From Citrobacter sp. 18056 (lineage in GTDB: Bacteria; Pseudomonadota; Gammaproteobacteria; Enterobacterales; Enterobacteriaceae), in assembly GCA_902706235.1 (NCBI GenBank), contig CACSJR010000026.1, positions 1 to 32,511 on the forward strand: DNA of 32,511 nt. Reading direction: 5' to 3'. Made by a program: the position numbers and the translations under genes. Each line of letters begins with the position of its first letter. Position 1 is the first letter of the stretch. Under the pieces are notes generated by a model. The model did no database searches. It saw nothing but the letters and a program-made list of their open reading frames with translations, and was not told the DNA's origin. Shown piece after piece: positions 1 to 7,995 of the stretch.

Positions 1-373
1 CTTCATCCGCATAACCCAGTGCGATATTCAGTAGCACGGTGATATACCAGAATTCTCCGCTGCTCAGGGCGTCGAGCAGCTGGTCTTCATTCATCCCCAC
101 CAGTCCGGCAACGACACCTTCCAGGAAAAGGCCAATCAGTGGGGCAAATGCCAGCACCCAGGCCAGCCCATGAGGTATGCGGCAGGCCGGTAACAGTGGC
201 GGTTCGCTGAGCCGGGCCGACAGTGACGTTGCTGACAGCGGCTGCCACTCCGTCATACCAGCCTGCCACACCAGCGTTGAAGCTGTCAGCTCCCCCAGCC
301 TGATTAGCCGGGTCATCTCCTCAGGGCTGACATTATCGTAGCGGACCCCTTTTTTCTCATAAAACCAGTTCAT
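1..373 (-). CDS. GYF_2 (DUF4339) domain membrane protein, partial
   Basis: Reading leftward from an ATG at 373, the frame stays open to the window edge (124 codons; the last full codon starts at base 2). The N-terminus (MNWFYEKKGVRY, then a GELTASTLVWQAGM stretch and WQPL) has the spacing of aromatic and Gly residues of the GYF_2/DUF4339 domain, a small adaptor-like domain usually joined to membrane segments. Two hydrophobic stretches follow (around residues 82-96 and 112-120), so this is probably an inner-membrane protein whose remaining helices lie outside the window. It is the last visible gene of the minus-strand operon, 57 bases after the DUF4234 gene and behind an intrinsic terminator, so its expression may be partly attenuated. 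The family assignment is from the pattern; no function can be given. Confidence 0.75.
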   Translation of the reverse strand, partial: MNWFYEKKGVRYDNVSPEEMTRLIRLGELTASTLVWQAGMTEWQPLSATSLSARLSEPPLLPACRIPHGLAWVLAFAPLIGLFLEGVVAGLVGMNEDQLLDALSSGEFWYITVLLNIALGYADE

Positions 374-390
374 GTCTGTTTCCCCGTATA

Positions 391-425
391 AAATGAAAAT
401 GCCCCTGACAGAGAGTGCCAGGGGC
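391..425 (-). terminator. Intrinsic terminator or attenuator inside the minus-strand operon
   Basis: On the minus strand a 7-bp perfect stem (GCCCCTG paired with CAGGGGC, 401-407 and 419-425) is followed by the T-rich run ATTTTCATTTT. It lies between the DUF4234 gene and the GYF_2 gene, so it would reduce or end transcription before the latter. Confidence 0.65.
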
Positions 426-430
426 GGCTG

Positions 431-1015
431 TTACTTCGGCAATTGTGGAGGTTGAGGTTGCGATGTCTGCGGTAACTGTGGCAGCTGTGTCGCTTGCGTA
501 TCACCGGAAACAGGCTGCGGTTTACCGTGGATAATCTGGTGCTTTGCCATCGCTTCAGGCATCGCGTTGATGCAGTAATTGATGTAGTAAATGTTAAAGA
601 AGAACGTCCAGGCTGCATTCATTTTCAGGTCGAAGCGGAACTGCGTCAGCGCATACTGTTGCAAGGCGGTTCTGGCTTTGAAAGACCAGACGACGGTCAG
701 CACGCCAAAGGCCACCATCAGCAGCATGCCAATTATCGTCATGACTTCAGCAGCCTGGCTCATGCTGTAGCCGTATTCATCCACCTGAACAGGGAATGAT
801 AGTCGGATCATATATGACAGCCCCAGGCAAACGGCCATCCAGATAAGCAGTACGCGGGAAGAGAAACGTTGCCCGGTCTCCGCCATGATGGTGTCCTGAT
901 GCTTATACAGCCACATCAGCGGATAAATGCCGTAGGTCGCGATACACAGCAGCACCAGATGCCAGGTTGAGGTGTTCAGCTTGTTTTTCAGTGATGTAAT
1001 TGACGGTTCAGTCAT
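431..1015 (-). CDS. DUF4234-like integral membrane protein
   Basis: This 194-residue protein starts with MTEPSITSLKNKLN. That ATG is preferred over one 42 bases upstream because AGGAAAGG lies just before it. The HLVLLCIATYGIYPLMWLY segment (residues ~19-37) matches the signature of the DUF4234 membrane family (hydrophobic stretch with GIYxxxWLY). Further hydrophobic segments occur around residues 53-75, 90-115 and 135-150, giving about four membrane spans. The C-terminal tail is rich in Pro and Gln, with repeated QLPQ/QPQP units, and is probably disordered and cytoplasmic. It sits between a large lipoprotein gene and a GYF_2 membrane protein gene on the same strand, which suggests an envelope-associated set. 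The role is unknown. Confidence 0.7.
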   Translation of the reverse strand: MTEPSITSLKNKLNTSTWHLVLLCIATYGIYPLMWLYKHQDTIMAETGQRFSSRVLLIWMAVCLGLSYMIRLSFPVQVDEYGYSMSQAAEVMTIIGMLLMVAFGVLTVVWSFKARTALQQYALTQFRFDLKMNAAWTFFFNIYYINYCINAMPEAMAKHQIIHGKPQPVSGDTQATQLPQLPQTSQPQPPQLPK

Positions 1016-1068
1016 TTGCCTTTCCTTTATTTGCGTGAGTAGTCGAAAAAACGGCATAAATGCCGGTA

Positions 1069-2532
1069 TCAGTTGATGAAGAAATCACCTGCTTTGTCGC
1101 TGTCAGCGTGGGTGGTATCGGTCAACCCACTGGCATCAAGCTTCAGCGCAGAGAAACACGGATGGGTAGATATCAGATTGCCGTCCTTGTAGACCTTAAG
1201 TCCCTGGAACTCCTGACGACCGGTATCCTTGCTTATCAGCACGTAGTCGTACTGCTTCTTGTTAAAACGGATGTAGCTGGCAGAGCCCATGCCGAGTTGC
1301 GTCCGGTAGTGGTATGCTTTCACACCAAATAACCCCTCGGTCAGCTCCAGTTCTGTCTGGTCGTTTTTATCCCGGTAGGCATAGTGGTAATCCTGCCCGT
1401 CAGCCGCCGTCACGCTGATGCTTTTACCGTTATCGAGGCGACAGTAAGCCGACACGCCTTCTGAGGCTGCTGCAGGCGCTGGTGCCGGGCGGTCATTACT
1501 GATGGCGTATCCGGGGGTGCCGTCCGGTTCAATCTCGACATCCACATCGGAAGTGATGTGTGTCTGCGGATCCGTGGTGGTGAAGCGAAGCTCGTGGAGG
1601 GTTTTGCCGTTCACGTTTTTGTCGGGAAGCGATGTCTTCTCCCAGGTGAAACCGGAAATATCAATACCGGGGTGAGAGACAAGCCAGGTGTCCTGCGCGT
1701 CCTTGAGTGCAGCGGCTTCCATCTGCGGGGTTATCCTGGACAGTGTGGGGGCTGGTTGGGTACTGGACGTATCTGAAGGGGACGGTTTCTTCGTCAGGAA
1801 GTCGTTCACCGGCGCGTTGCTCTCCTTAGTGAAGGTCATATCCTTGATGCCATCATCACCGCCGTATTGATTCCCGGTGACAGTGTATCCTTTCACCCAG
1901 TGCCCGTTGGCATCCAGCGTGTACCCCTTCGATTTCATCTCCCTAATTTCACCTTGCTTCTTCTTCACGTTGTTCCCGAGCAGGGATCCCAGGATACCTT
2001 GATGAGAAGAGTGTTCGGAGGTACCGTTTTTATGGGGAATATAGGCTGCGCATGTTTTAGTGAAGTTTCCTTTGCCGAAATGCGCCGTCTCGATGCCCAG
2101 TTTGACATCAGCACCAAAGAAGCTGGTGAAGGATTTCACCGCCTCGGCAGAAAGTGCTCTGGCAGATTTATCACCGTGGGCCCCTGGTTCGCCAGGCTGC
2201 CAGGACAGATATTTCGACGCACCATTAAGGCAAAGCATCGTTGAGGGATAGTGCGTACCATTAATGACGATCTCCGTCGGTACGGCGGTGATATGGCCGT
2301 TGTTGCCCGGACAGTCTGGCATTCTCATCCCACCCGTCGGGCCACTTTGTGCCTGAATGATGGAGAAAAAGCTGATGCCCTGCGGCGATACCCTGGCGAT
2401 ATAATTGTGTTCGCGGCTGACGGAAAGGCATTCACCGGTTTTTGAGTCCGTATGCCATTTTGCATCTGAGCCGTCACAGGCTGTAAGCGACATAACAATG
2501 GCAGCCGCAGCCACCAGATAGTGAAGTTTCAT
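1069..2532 (-). CDS. Large putative lipoprotein, unknown function
   Basis: This 487-residue protein has a typical lipoprotein signal: positively charged start (MKLHYLV), hydrophobic core, and a lipobox LTAC that puts the lipidated Cys at residue 19. Residue +2 is Asp, the classical signal for retention at the inner membrane, so periplasmic exposure from the inner membrane is more likely than outer-membrane display. The middle has a low-complexity linker (SPSDTSSTQPAPT, ~250-265) and an Ala/Pro-rich linker (PAPAPAAA, ~350), which divide the mature protein into at least three domains. The region before the second linker (~275-345) reads as a compact beta-rich unit. AAGGAA precedes the ATG. It begins 41 bases after the WYL regulator stop and is probably co-transcribed with it. 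I do not recognise a named family. Confidence 0.8.
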   Translation of the reverse strand: MKLHYLVAAAAIVMSLTACDGSDAKWHTDSKTGECLSVSREHNYIARVSPQGISFFSIIQAQSGPTGGMRMPDCPGNNGHITAVPTEIVINGTHYPSTMLCLNGASKYLSWQPGEPGAHGDKSARALSAEAVKSFTSFFGADVKLGIETAHFGKGNFTKTCAAYIPHKNGTSEHSSHQGILGSLLGNNVKKKQGEIREMKSKGYTLDANGHWVKGYTVTGNQYGGDDGIKDMTFTKESNAPVNDFLTKKPSPSDTSSTQPAPTLSRITPQMEAAALKDAQDTWLVSHPGIDISGFTWEKTSLPDKNVNGKTLHELRFTTTDPQTHITSDVDVEIEPDGTPGYAISNDRPAPAPAAASEGVSAYCRLDNGKSISVTAADGQDYHYAYRDKNDQTELELTEGLFGVKAYHYRTQLGMGSASYIRFNKKQYDYVLISKDTGRQEFQGLKVYKDGNLISTHPCFSALKLDASGLTDTTHADSDKAGDFFIN

Positions 2533-2573
2533 AGCAATGTGTTTTCCTTCTGCTATTGGATTAGACCCGCCGT

Positions 2574-3260
2574 TCAGCTGCGAAACGTGTTGATCACGTC
2601 GCTGATGAAGCGGAAGTGTGGGAGTGCGGCAATAAAGCCTTCTTCGGCGATCAGATCGTTGACTTCATTACGGCGGCGGAAGCGATGCTCCAGTAAAGTG
2701 ACGGAGATAATGTCATCGAGTCTGAACACGCAAATGCTGCGTTGATAGCTGGTGACGAGATACCAGCAATGTTGTTGGTAAATCAGACGGTAAGGCTCCA
2801 GCGCATCATGACGAATACCGCCAACCAGCACGCTTATCGTGCAATGGCGGTGGATGGCTTCGGCCAGACGCTGGAAGCAATCAGAACGCATAGCGGCAGG
2901 ATTGAGCGGTGTATGCCAAATCAGACAAGGCGACGTGCCGCTACCATCCATCAGCAGGTTCATCAGTGCTTTATCCTGCATGGGGATCAAAGGAGAAAGC
3001 CCGATGTTGCGGATCAGCGATAAGGCTGCTGGCGAGTGGTCATGCAAACGCCCATTAGCCAACCGGTAGCAACCGTCTTCGTGCTGTATGTCGAGATGCG
3101 CCAGTCGCTGATGGAAATCCCGCTGAAGCGTGCGTTCGGAAACGCGAAACTCTTCTGCCAGCGTATTGAGGTACAGCGACTCACCGGCCATCAGGCGGCT
3201 GATAATCACGGATAATCGTACTGCCAGCTTGTCGTGGTGAGCGCTCTGGTGATTGGACAC
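2574..3260 (-). CDS. yfjR: WYL-domain HTH transcriptional regulator, YfjR-like
   Basis: This 228-residue protein uses a GTG start, with GGAG nine bases upstream; the nearby ATG is out of frame. Residues ~10-65 form a DeoR-type winged helix (LAVRLSVIISRLMAGESL, then FRVSERTLQRDF). The C-terminal half (~130-200) contains the WYL-like core (EPYRLIYQQHCWYLV, then IISVTLLEHRFRR). WYL regulators of this kind sense nucleic-acid-type ligands and control phage, defence or satellite genes. Length and motif order resemble YfjR of the E. coli CP4-57 island, as recalled rather than searched. It heads the minus-strand operon with the lipoprotein and may regulate it. Confidence 0.8.
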   Translation of the reverse strand: MSNHQSAHHDKLAVRLSVIISRLMAGESLYLNTLAEEFRVSERTLQRDFHQRLAHLDIQHEDGCYRLANGRLHDHSPAALSLIRNIGLSPLIPMQDKALMNLLMDGSGTSPCLIWHTPLNPAAMRSDCFQRLAEAIHRHCTISVLVGGIRHDALEPYRLIYQQHCWYLVTSYQRSICVFRLDDIISVTLLEHRFRRRNEVNDLIAEEGFIAALPHFRFISDVINTFRS

Positions 3261-3490
3261 GGAATGATCTCCATGAGTAAATTCGTCCGGTAATTCATGT
3301 GGTTATTATGCAGGAGAGGTCTGACAGGGCATGTCAAAGCAGGAAATGGAGTGCAGAAAAAAATCAATTAAATTTAGCGCTATAACCTGATGAAATTTAG
3401 GGGTTATTGATTACTTAAGGAACAAGAATGACGTTATCACGACACAACCTGTCGCCAGACAGAAGAATGCACTGGCCGTGATGCACTAAG

Positions 3491-3520
3491 AAAAGAAAAA
3501 CGGGACCATGAAGGCCCCGT
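3491..3520 (-). terminator. Minus-strand intrinsic terminator
   Basis: Read on the minus strand, an 8-bp stem with one G-T pair (ACGGGGCC, loop TTCAT, GGTCCCGT) is followed by TTTTTCTTTT. No intact minus-strand gene ends here today, which suggests that one was lost upstream (window right), or that a small RNA is made from this strand. Confidence 0.6.
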
Positions 3521-3844
3521 GGATGGTATCCCCCTGCGGTGAAACAGCATAACGCTGCTGTTCAGAAGGGTGATATAGGCGTGAAATAATCTGGAATGCA
3601 GTTGGTACGGAGGCCTGATGTTATCTCAGGGGGCGGGTGGGCCGTATCAGCGCAAAATGATCTAAAATGTGGTCGTGAAAACGAACACAAAGTAGTACGT
3701 AAAGGAGTGGTAATTGCGACCACAGAAATGAGAGTCTATGTCGTTAGTCGCCAAAGAAAGGTGGCGAATGAGTGCGATATAGCTCTGGTTAATTAGCTAA
3801 CTCTTGGAAAGAAAAATGGGGAATCGCTTCCATTAACGAAATAC

Positions 3845-3891
3845 GATGATCTTTGTAAAATCATCACCTGGATTATTGGCCTTAAATCCAG
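3845..3891. repeat. Two adjacent hairpins
   Basis: GATGAT/ATCATC (stem 6, 3845-3865) is followed two bases later by CTGGATT/AATCCAG (stem 7, 3868-3891). Two perfect stems in tandem outside any gene could be structured RNA or a protein-binding site. No family is recognised. Confidence 0.4.
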
Positions 3892-3972
3892 AGTGATGCG
3901 TGAAACCTCCGAATTAGCGCAGAGTAACATTCTGCGAATGTGGGGTAACTTTCAAGTATAATCAGTGATGGT

Positions 3973-3980
3973 CCGTCCCA
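3973..3980. repeat. Left 8-bp target duplication of the IS256-family element
   Basis: CCGTCCCA directly abuts the left end of the element, and the identical octamer follows the right end at 5288-5295. Removing the element and one copy restores one continuous sequence, so this is a simple and fairly recent transposition. Confidence 0.85.
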
Positions 3981-5287
3981 AGACCCTGTAAAAAATTCTG
4001 TGTAACTGCCACCGTATTAAAGGTGATCGCTCAGGCGGTCACCGAACTCGATAATAAAACGGCTCATCGCCAGTCGCCAGTTTTGGATCGGCATACTCCA
4101 TTTTTTTGACGCATTCCTGATTGCCAGATAGATAACCTTACGCCCCGAGTCGTCTGTCGGGAACACCTTTCGCTTTTTGATGGCCGCACGGATAACGCTG
4201 TTCAGCGACTCGATGGCATTCGTGGTGTAGATTGCCTTGCGGATATCAGGCGGATAGCCGAAGAACATATTGAGATTTTCCCAGTGCGCACGCCAGCATT
4301 TGCTGATTTGCGGATATTTATCGTCCCAGATACCCGCGAACGCATCCAGCGCCATAAGCGCAGCCTCTTCCGTCGGAGCCTGATACACCGTTTTCAACCC
4401 GCCAGTGACGGCTTTGTAATCCTTCCACGACACGTATTTCAGGCTGTTGCGCACCATATGGATGATGCACAGCTGAATATGCGTTTGTGGATAGACGCTG
4501 TTTATCGCATCCGGGAAGCCCTTCAGACCGTCAACACAGGCAATCAGAATGTCCTGAAGGCCCCGGTTTTTAAGCTCTGTCAGCACACTGAGCCAGAACT
4601 TAGCGCCTTCATTTTCAGCCAGCCACATGCCCAGCAGTTCTTTCTGGCCTTCAGTGTTAATGCCCAGCGCGAGGAAGACAGCCTTGTTAATCACGCTGCC
4701 ACCGTGACGAACTTTCACCACAATACAGTCAAGATAAACAATGGGATACAGTGCATCCAGCGGCCGGTTTTGCCACTCAGCCATAACCGCATCGGTGACT
4801 TTAGATATCAGCGTGGGGGACACGTCAGCATCGTACATCTCTTTGAATGTGGAGACGATTTCGCGCGTGGTCATGCCTTTGGCGTACAGGGATAAAATCT
4901 GGTTGTCCATCTGCGTGATACGCGTCTGGTTTTTCTTTATGAGTTGAGGCTCGAAGGTGTTTTCTCGGTCACGGGGCGTGCTCAGTTCAATCTCGCCATC
5001 GTCGCATAGCAGTGTTTTTGAAGAGTAACCATTGCGTGTATTCGAGCCTGATTTTGGGGCGTTTTTCTCGTGCCCGAGGTGGTCAGTCAGCTCTGCATTG
5101 AGCGCGGTTTCGACGGTTAACTTCGTCAACATGCGGGAAAACGCATTGAGATCGGCTTCGGTTTTAAGGCCTTTAGCCAGTTCAGCCGCAAGGGCTTTAA
5201 GTTTCTTTTCGTCCATAATTTGCCTGTCTCCGTTGTTGGAATGAACATATCAAAAACAGGCAATTACACAATTTTAATTACAGTCTC
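3981..5287 (-). mobile_element. IS256-family insertion sequence (about 1307 bp), complete
   Basis: The ends form imperfect inverted repeats of about 29 bp. The left end reads GACCCTGTAAAAAATTC and the right end, reversed, reads GAGACTGTAATTAAAATTG; both continue into TGTGTAAYTGCC. A single intact transposase gene fills the element on the minus strand, and an 8-bp duplication flanks it, as expected for IS256 elements. Layout and protein recall the IS1414/ISEc39/IS285 branch, but the exact name needs a database. Confidence 0.9.
4017..5216 (-). CDS. IS256-family transposase
   Basis: This 399-residue DDE transposase of the MULE/IS256 type is full length for the family (about 390-410). It catalyses copy-out, paste-in transposition through a circular intermediate. 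Likely catalytic residues are the first Asp in IVYLDCIVVKVR, the second in ACVDGLKGFPDAI, and the Glu in YTTNAIESLNSVIR. The latter two motifs with the intervening QLCIIHMVRNSLKYV are the IS256 signature. The N-terminal region (~1-110), with LTDHLGHEK and NTRNGYSSKT, is the DNA-binding part typical of the family. No stop or frameshift interrupts it, and it starts at an ATG with GGAGA upstream, so the element may still be active. Confidence 0.95.
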   Translation of the reverse strand: MDEKKLKALAAELAKGLKTEADLNAFSRMLTKLTVETALNAELTDHLGHEKNAPKSGSNTRNGYSSKTLLCDDGEIELSTPRDRENTFEPQLIKKNQTRITQMDNQILSLYAKGMTTREIVSTFKEMYDADVSPTLISKVTDAVMAEWQNRPLDALYPIVYLDCIVVKVRHGGSVINKAVFLALGINTEGQKELLGMWLAENEGAKFWLSVLTELKNRGLQDILIACVDGLKGFPDAINSVYPQTHIQLCIIHMVRNSLKYVSWKDYKAVTGGLKTVYQAPTEEAALMALDAFAGIWDDKYPQISKCWRAHWENLNMFFGYPPDIRKAIYTTNAIESLNSVIRAAIKKRKVFPTDDSGRKVIYLAIRNASKKWSMPIQNWRLAMSRFIIEFGDRLSDHL

Positions 5288-5295
5288 CCGTCCCA
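5288..5295. repeat. Right 8-bp target duplication of the IS256-family element
   Basis: CCGTCCCA, identical to 3973-3980, lies immediately right of the terminal inverted repeat. Confidence 0.85.
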
Positions 5296-5498
5296 TGATT
5301 GCTTATACACTTTATCTAAGCACCGAATAAATATTCTACATTCCCGAATTGAACCTGTTTTTATTACTGGTTAGGGATTGCTCACTGGTCATTGTTTCTT
5401 GTATGGATTATTGTCACCCCAGCTAAGTTATCATGCTGATTTTGTTGCTTTGTGACTTAAATGGCTATTGTTTGAGCTATACCAATTTTAAGGGGATA

Positions 5499-5522
5499 AT
5501 GAACGAATTGTGTTTTCTGTAG
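5499..5522 (+). other. Possible 7-codon leader peptide upstream of the unknown gene
   Basis: A strong ribosome site (AAGGGGA, 5490-5496) lies at short spacing before ATG, which encodes MNELCFL and a TAG stop. It sits only 14 bases before the preferred start of the next gene and overlaps that gene's alternative GTG start. It may couple or tune translation of the downstream gene, or the ribosome site may serve the GTG start instead. Confidence 0.35.
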
Positions 5523-5536
5523 GAAAGGGATTAAAG

Positions 5537-6481
5537 ATGGTGATGACGCTGAAGCAGCAGATGGAACACTTCAAAAAAGCACTGGCAGAAGAAGATCATG
5601 TCAAACAACTCCGTGCTGTTAAAGGTAGCCAAGCCTGGAGGAACCTTCAGATCATGTTACAACGGAGTGGAGGGGTATGTGAACAAAGAGTCAAGCAGTC
5701 ATGGAAACAGGTTCCTGGGCAAGCGACATTCAATTTTAGAGACGTTTCTCACTTATATAAACTGTATGCATCAATTCCGGATCTGACAAAAGAGGTTGGT
5801 TGTCAGCTTGAATTGTGTGAGCTATGGAGAGGAAAGCATCGCTGGCCCCTTAATCAGATTATAACGCCTAAGTCTATCAGACGTAAGGTTTCGCGATTTA
5901 TTCAAGGGCCTATTTATGGACGAATGAAAAAGGAAAAGGTTGAACAGGCGATGAAAGGAAGTTTATATGCTACGTTGGTCAGCGCTCACGGGAATAAAGA
6001 TGACTTGAACCAGTTAATTATCAAGTTGGGACGTAAGGTTCGGAATAATCCATATAAGTACATGAAATTATCCTCATCACCAATATTTAATCTTTTAATG
6101 CTTGAGTGTAACCGTTTAGGATTTTCGGATTATTATCGAAAGTTGTTAAATATCAGCAGGCACGTTACTAACGTGGCTTTACTCGAAAGATTAGGGCACG
6201 TTTTGTATTTTTGCTTTTTGTATCCCAAAGGAGGAGGTGAGTTCGGTCATGTGGATTTATTTACTGCATTTTTCGGACGAAATCCATTAAAGGAGAAAAT
6301 GTCACAATTAATGAGAGGCTATGAATGTAATAAAGGATATGGGAATGCAACGGATATGAAGAAGGATGTTTTTCTGGAGGCGAATAATTTCTCACTATCG
6401 GTGCTTAACGAAGAATCACTGAACGGATTTGTTGAGAGTATTGAAAAACAGTATTTGAATAGTAGGCGGAAGAAAAAATAA
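5537..6481 (+). CDS. Hypothetical protein, AT-rich island gene
   Basis: This protein of 314 residues starts from the ATG (MVMTLKQQMEHFKKAL) that follows GGAAAGGGA. A GTG at 5510 would add nine residues. It is strongly basic, notably at 94-135 (WRGKHRWPLNQ, SIRRKVSRF, GRMKKEKVEQ) and at the C-terminal SRRKKK, and it lacks signal peptides or membrane spans. A cytoplasmic nucleic-acid-associated role is plausible but unproven. The N-terminus is predicted to be helical. Base composition is much lower in GC than the flanking regulator and IS256, indicating separate origin. It is convergent with the equally AT-rich gene at 6553-7326 across a shared terminator. I do not recognise the family. Its position in a satellite-like island makes a phage-interference role a reasonable guess only. 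Confidence 0.7.
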   Translation: MVMTLKQQMEHFKKALAEEDHVKQLRAVKGSQAWRNLQIMLQRSGGVCEQRVKQSWKQVPGQATFNFRDVSHLYKLYASIPDLTKEVGCQLELCELWRGKHRWPLNQIITPKSIRRKVSRFIQGPIYGRMKKEKVEQAMKGSLYATLVSAHGNKDDLNQLIIKLGRKVRNNPYKYMKLSSSPIFNLLMLECNRLGFSDYYRKLLNISRHVTNVALLERLGHVLYFCFLYPKGGGEFGHVDLFTAFFGRNPLKEKMSQLMRGYECNKGYGNATDMKKDVFLEANNFSLSVLNEESLNGFVESIEKQYLNSRRKKK

Positions 6482-6493
6482 AGCTTGAAATAG

Positions 6494-6547
6494 AAACACG
6501 TAGAGTAATGGATTAGAACTACGTGTTTAAAAAAGAGGCTTTTTTAC
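6494..6547. terminator. Shared bidirectional hairpin terminator
   Basis: A perfect 10-bp stem (AAACACGTAG at 6494-6503 with CTACGTGTTT at 6519-6528) lies between two convergent genes. A second small hairpin with A6 and T6 arms (AAAAAAG AGG CTTTTTT) follows at once and supplies the T tract for plus-strand ending. On the minus strand the first stem is followed by TTTCTATTTC. Confidence 0.7.
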
Positions 6548-6552
6548 GTAGC

Positions 6553-7326
6553 TCATTCTCTATTGGATTTTTGATACCTCCATTCGGTCATTATTAGTTC
6601 GATCATGAAGTCACTTTTTCTCATTTTTTTGTTTTTTGCCATTTGATCAAATTTATCCTTTACATCTTTTGGAATAATAGCATTCAGTTGAGAGTCGTTC
6701 TTTGCCGCTGGAAATGGATTGAACTTTCTTTTGTGAGCAATTTTCGTCTTATTAAGAAAATCATTCACAACTAAAACAACTGTATTCGGACTTTTAAATT
6801 CCATAGATATATTTGAATGTGGCATGTAAAGAGCTGCAGTTATCGCAATGTATCTTTCTTTTGCATTTGCAGGTATAAACCATGAAATAACGCTATCTTC
6901 AAAATGCTCTGATTTTTCCATTTTATTCCAGAGCCACATTGTTTGCTCGTCATTCTGTTTGAGCCATGTAAATTTGTTTATTTTACTATAATAAAAACTA
7001 TACTGACTTCTTATGACTTCCTGTAATTGGCTCTGTATGTTTATTTTAAATACGTGGTCCATTTTTTGCATGAATTGAAAAATTAAACTTTGGCGCTCGT
7101 TATTTGAAGTTGGGGATTTATCAAGCTTAAAATGATCATTAAAGTTAATGGAACTGTGAGTTGTAAAAGAAGAACCCATTTTTACTTTATCTTCAAAATC
7201 CAACATGTCGCTATTTAATCGCGTTAGATATATCCATGCAAAAAAAGTTTTATATTCATCATCACACCAATCCAGTAGTGGGGAAAACCCCGACGGTACC
7301 TGCGTTTGCTCCTTCGAAATACTCAT
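6553..7326 (-). CDS. Hypothetical protein with C-terminal ribbon-helix-helix-like segment
   Basis: This 257-residue protein starts at MSISKEQTQ, chosen because GGGGG lies just before that ATG; an upstream ATG would add 12 residues with no ribosome site. The last 50 residues (LNAIIPKDVKDKFDQMAKN, then MRKSDFMIELIMTEW) have the short-strand plus two-helix pattern of ribbon-helix-helix (MetJ/Arc-type) DNA-binding domains, like the tail of some plasmid partition or replication-control proteins. The N-terminal 190 residues contain many aromatics and no recognised motif. It is soluble by inspection. Codon use is extremely AT-rich, unlike the CDI genes. It is convergent with 5537-6481. It may regulate its own promoter in the AT-rich region upstream; that is inference. 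Confidence 0.65.
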   Translation of the reverse strand: MSISKEQTQVPSGFSPLLDWCDDEYKTFFAWIYLTRLNSDMLDFEDKVKMGSSFTTHSSINFNDHFKLDKSPTSNNERQSLIFQFMQKMDHVFKINIQSQLQEVIRSQYSFYYSKINKFTWLKQNDEQTMWLWNKMEKSEHFEDSVISWFIPANAKERYIAITAALYMPHSNISMEFKSPNTVVLVVNDFLNKTKIAHKRKFNPFPAAKNDSQLNAIIPKDVKDKFDQMAKNKKMRKSDFMIELIMTEWRYQKSNRE

Positions 7327-7687
7327 TTTACCCCCTTTCTGATATTGAAAATATTTATACATATATCATGATTTTTATTTTTTTTAAAGTAAAATAATTA
7401 ACATTAGATCTAAAAATAAATATATATATGTAATTTATATGTTTATTATATTTTTGTAAAAACACACATGCATGTCGTTGATTTAAAATCAATGAGTTAC
7501 GTATCGTTTGAGCCACGTTTTACTCGTTTATGCTTTGTGCGTTAATGCAGGCACTGCGAACGTATAGTCTCAGCCAGTGATGTAAAGTTCTACGTGCGTG
7601 ACCATGGTATGGAGTCAGTGTTCCTTTCGCTCCAACAGTTCAGTGGCATTGCTTCCAAATCTCTTGTTAGCTACGGAAGAAAATACC
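7327..7687. other. AT-rich promoter-type intergenic region
   Basis: About 360 bases contain no gene. The first 130 (7360-7480) are very AT-rich with runs such as ATATATATG. They probably hold the promoter of the minus-strand gene, and such AT-rich DNA is a typical H-NS target. The remainder shows stops in all frames. Confidence 0.5.
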
Positions 7688-7995
7688 ATGGCAAAGACAG
7701 TCATTTTGATAGCAAGTCGTCGTATTACCATGCGGGCTATACAAACTGTCAATGACGTAACGACCCGTCCTGCGCTTATCTACGATAGATTTGTTGATAT
7801 AGTCTTCCTTACTGGTATTACGGGTTAATCAGATAAATACCTGTATCGCCTGATCGCCCTTGGCCATTTCATGAAGCCTGTTAAATTCGGTAGATCTTTC
7901 TGGTTCATGACAATGGGGTCGTTATATGGGTTCAGGCTTACATGGATGCGCACCGCTCTCAGCAAGATAAGAGTCAGGCTAATACCCCAGTGTAA
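7688..7995 (+). pseudogene. Decayed AlpA-family regulator
   Basis: Translation from the ATG at 7688 reaches FVDIVFLTGITG and then a TAA at 7826-7828. The same frame continues as SDKYLYRLIALGHFMKPVKF, GRSFWF, after which one shift of frame gives VIWVQAYMDAH and a stop at 7995. These pieces align in order with the intact AlpA at 10088-10324 (LVDMTFITTFTGMTDKWF, YKLISEGLFPKPIKLGRS, EVENWMRARIAD). The gene is therefore an AlpA-type winged-helix regulator broken by at least one nonsense change and one frameshift. AlpA proteins activate excision or replication functions of P4-like islands. This copy cannot make a full product. Confidence 0.8.

Larger units (their letters stand above)
3261..3972. 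other. Intergenic region without a convincing gene
   Basis: About 700 bases separate the WYL regulator from the IS256-family insertion. A 66-codon plus-strand frame (3596-3796) exists but has no good ribosome site or recognisable domain. The stretch next to the regulator (3261-3450) is AT-rich and should hold its promoter. The rest carries a minus-strand terminator and two tandem hairpins, listed separately. Confidence 0.5.

Noticed and set aside
370..618. 82-codon minus-strand frame near the left end
   Set aside because: It overlaps the DUF4234 gene in another frame and runs through the terminator; a shadow.
3596..3796. 66-codon plus-strand frame in the gap before the IS256 element
   Set aside because: No ribosome site, no domain, and the sequence overlaps no conserved feature I know.
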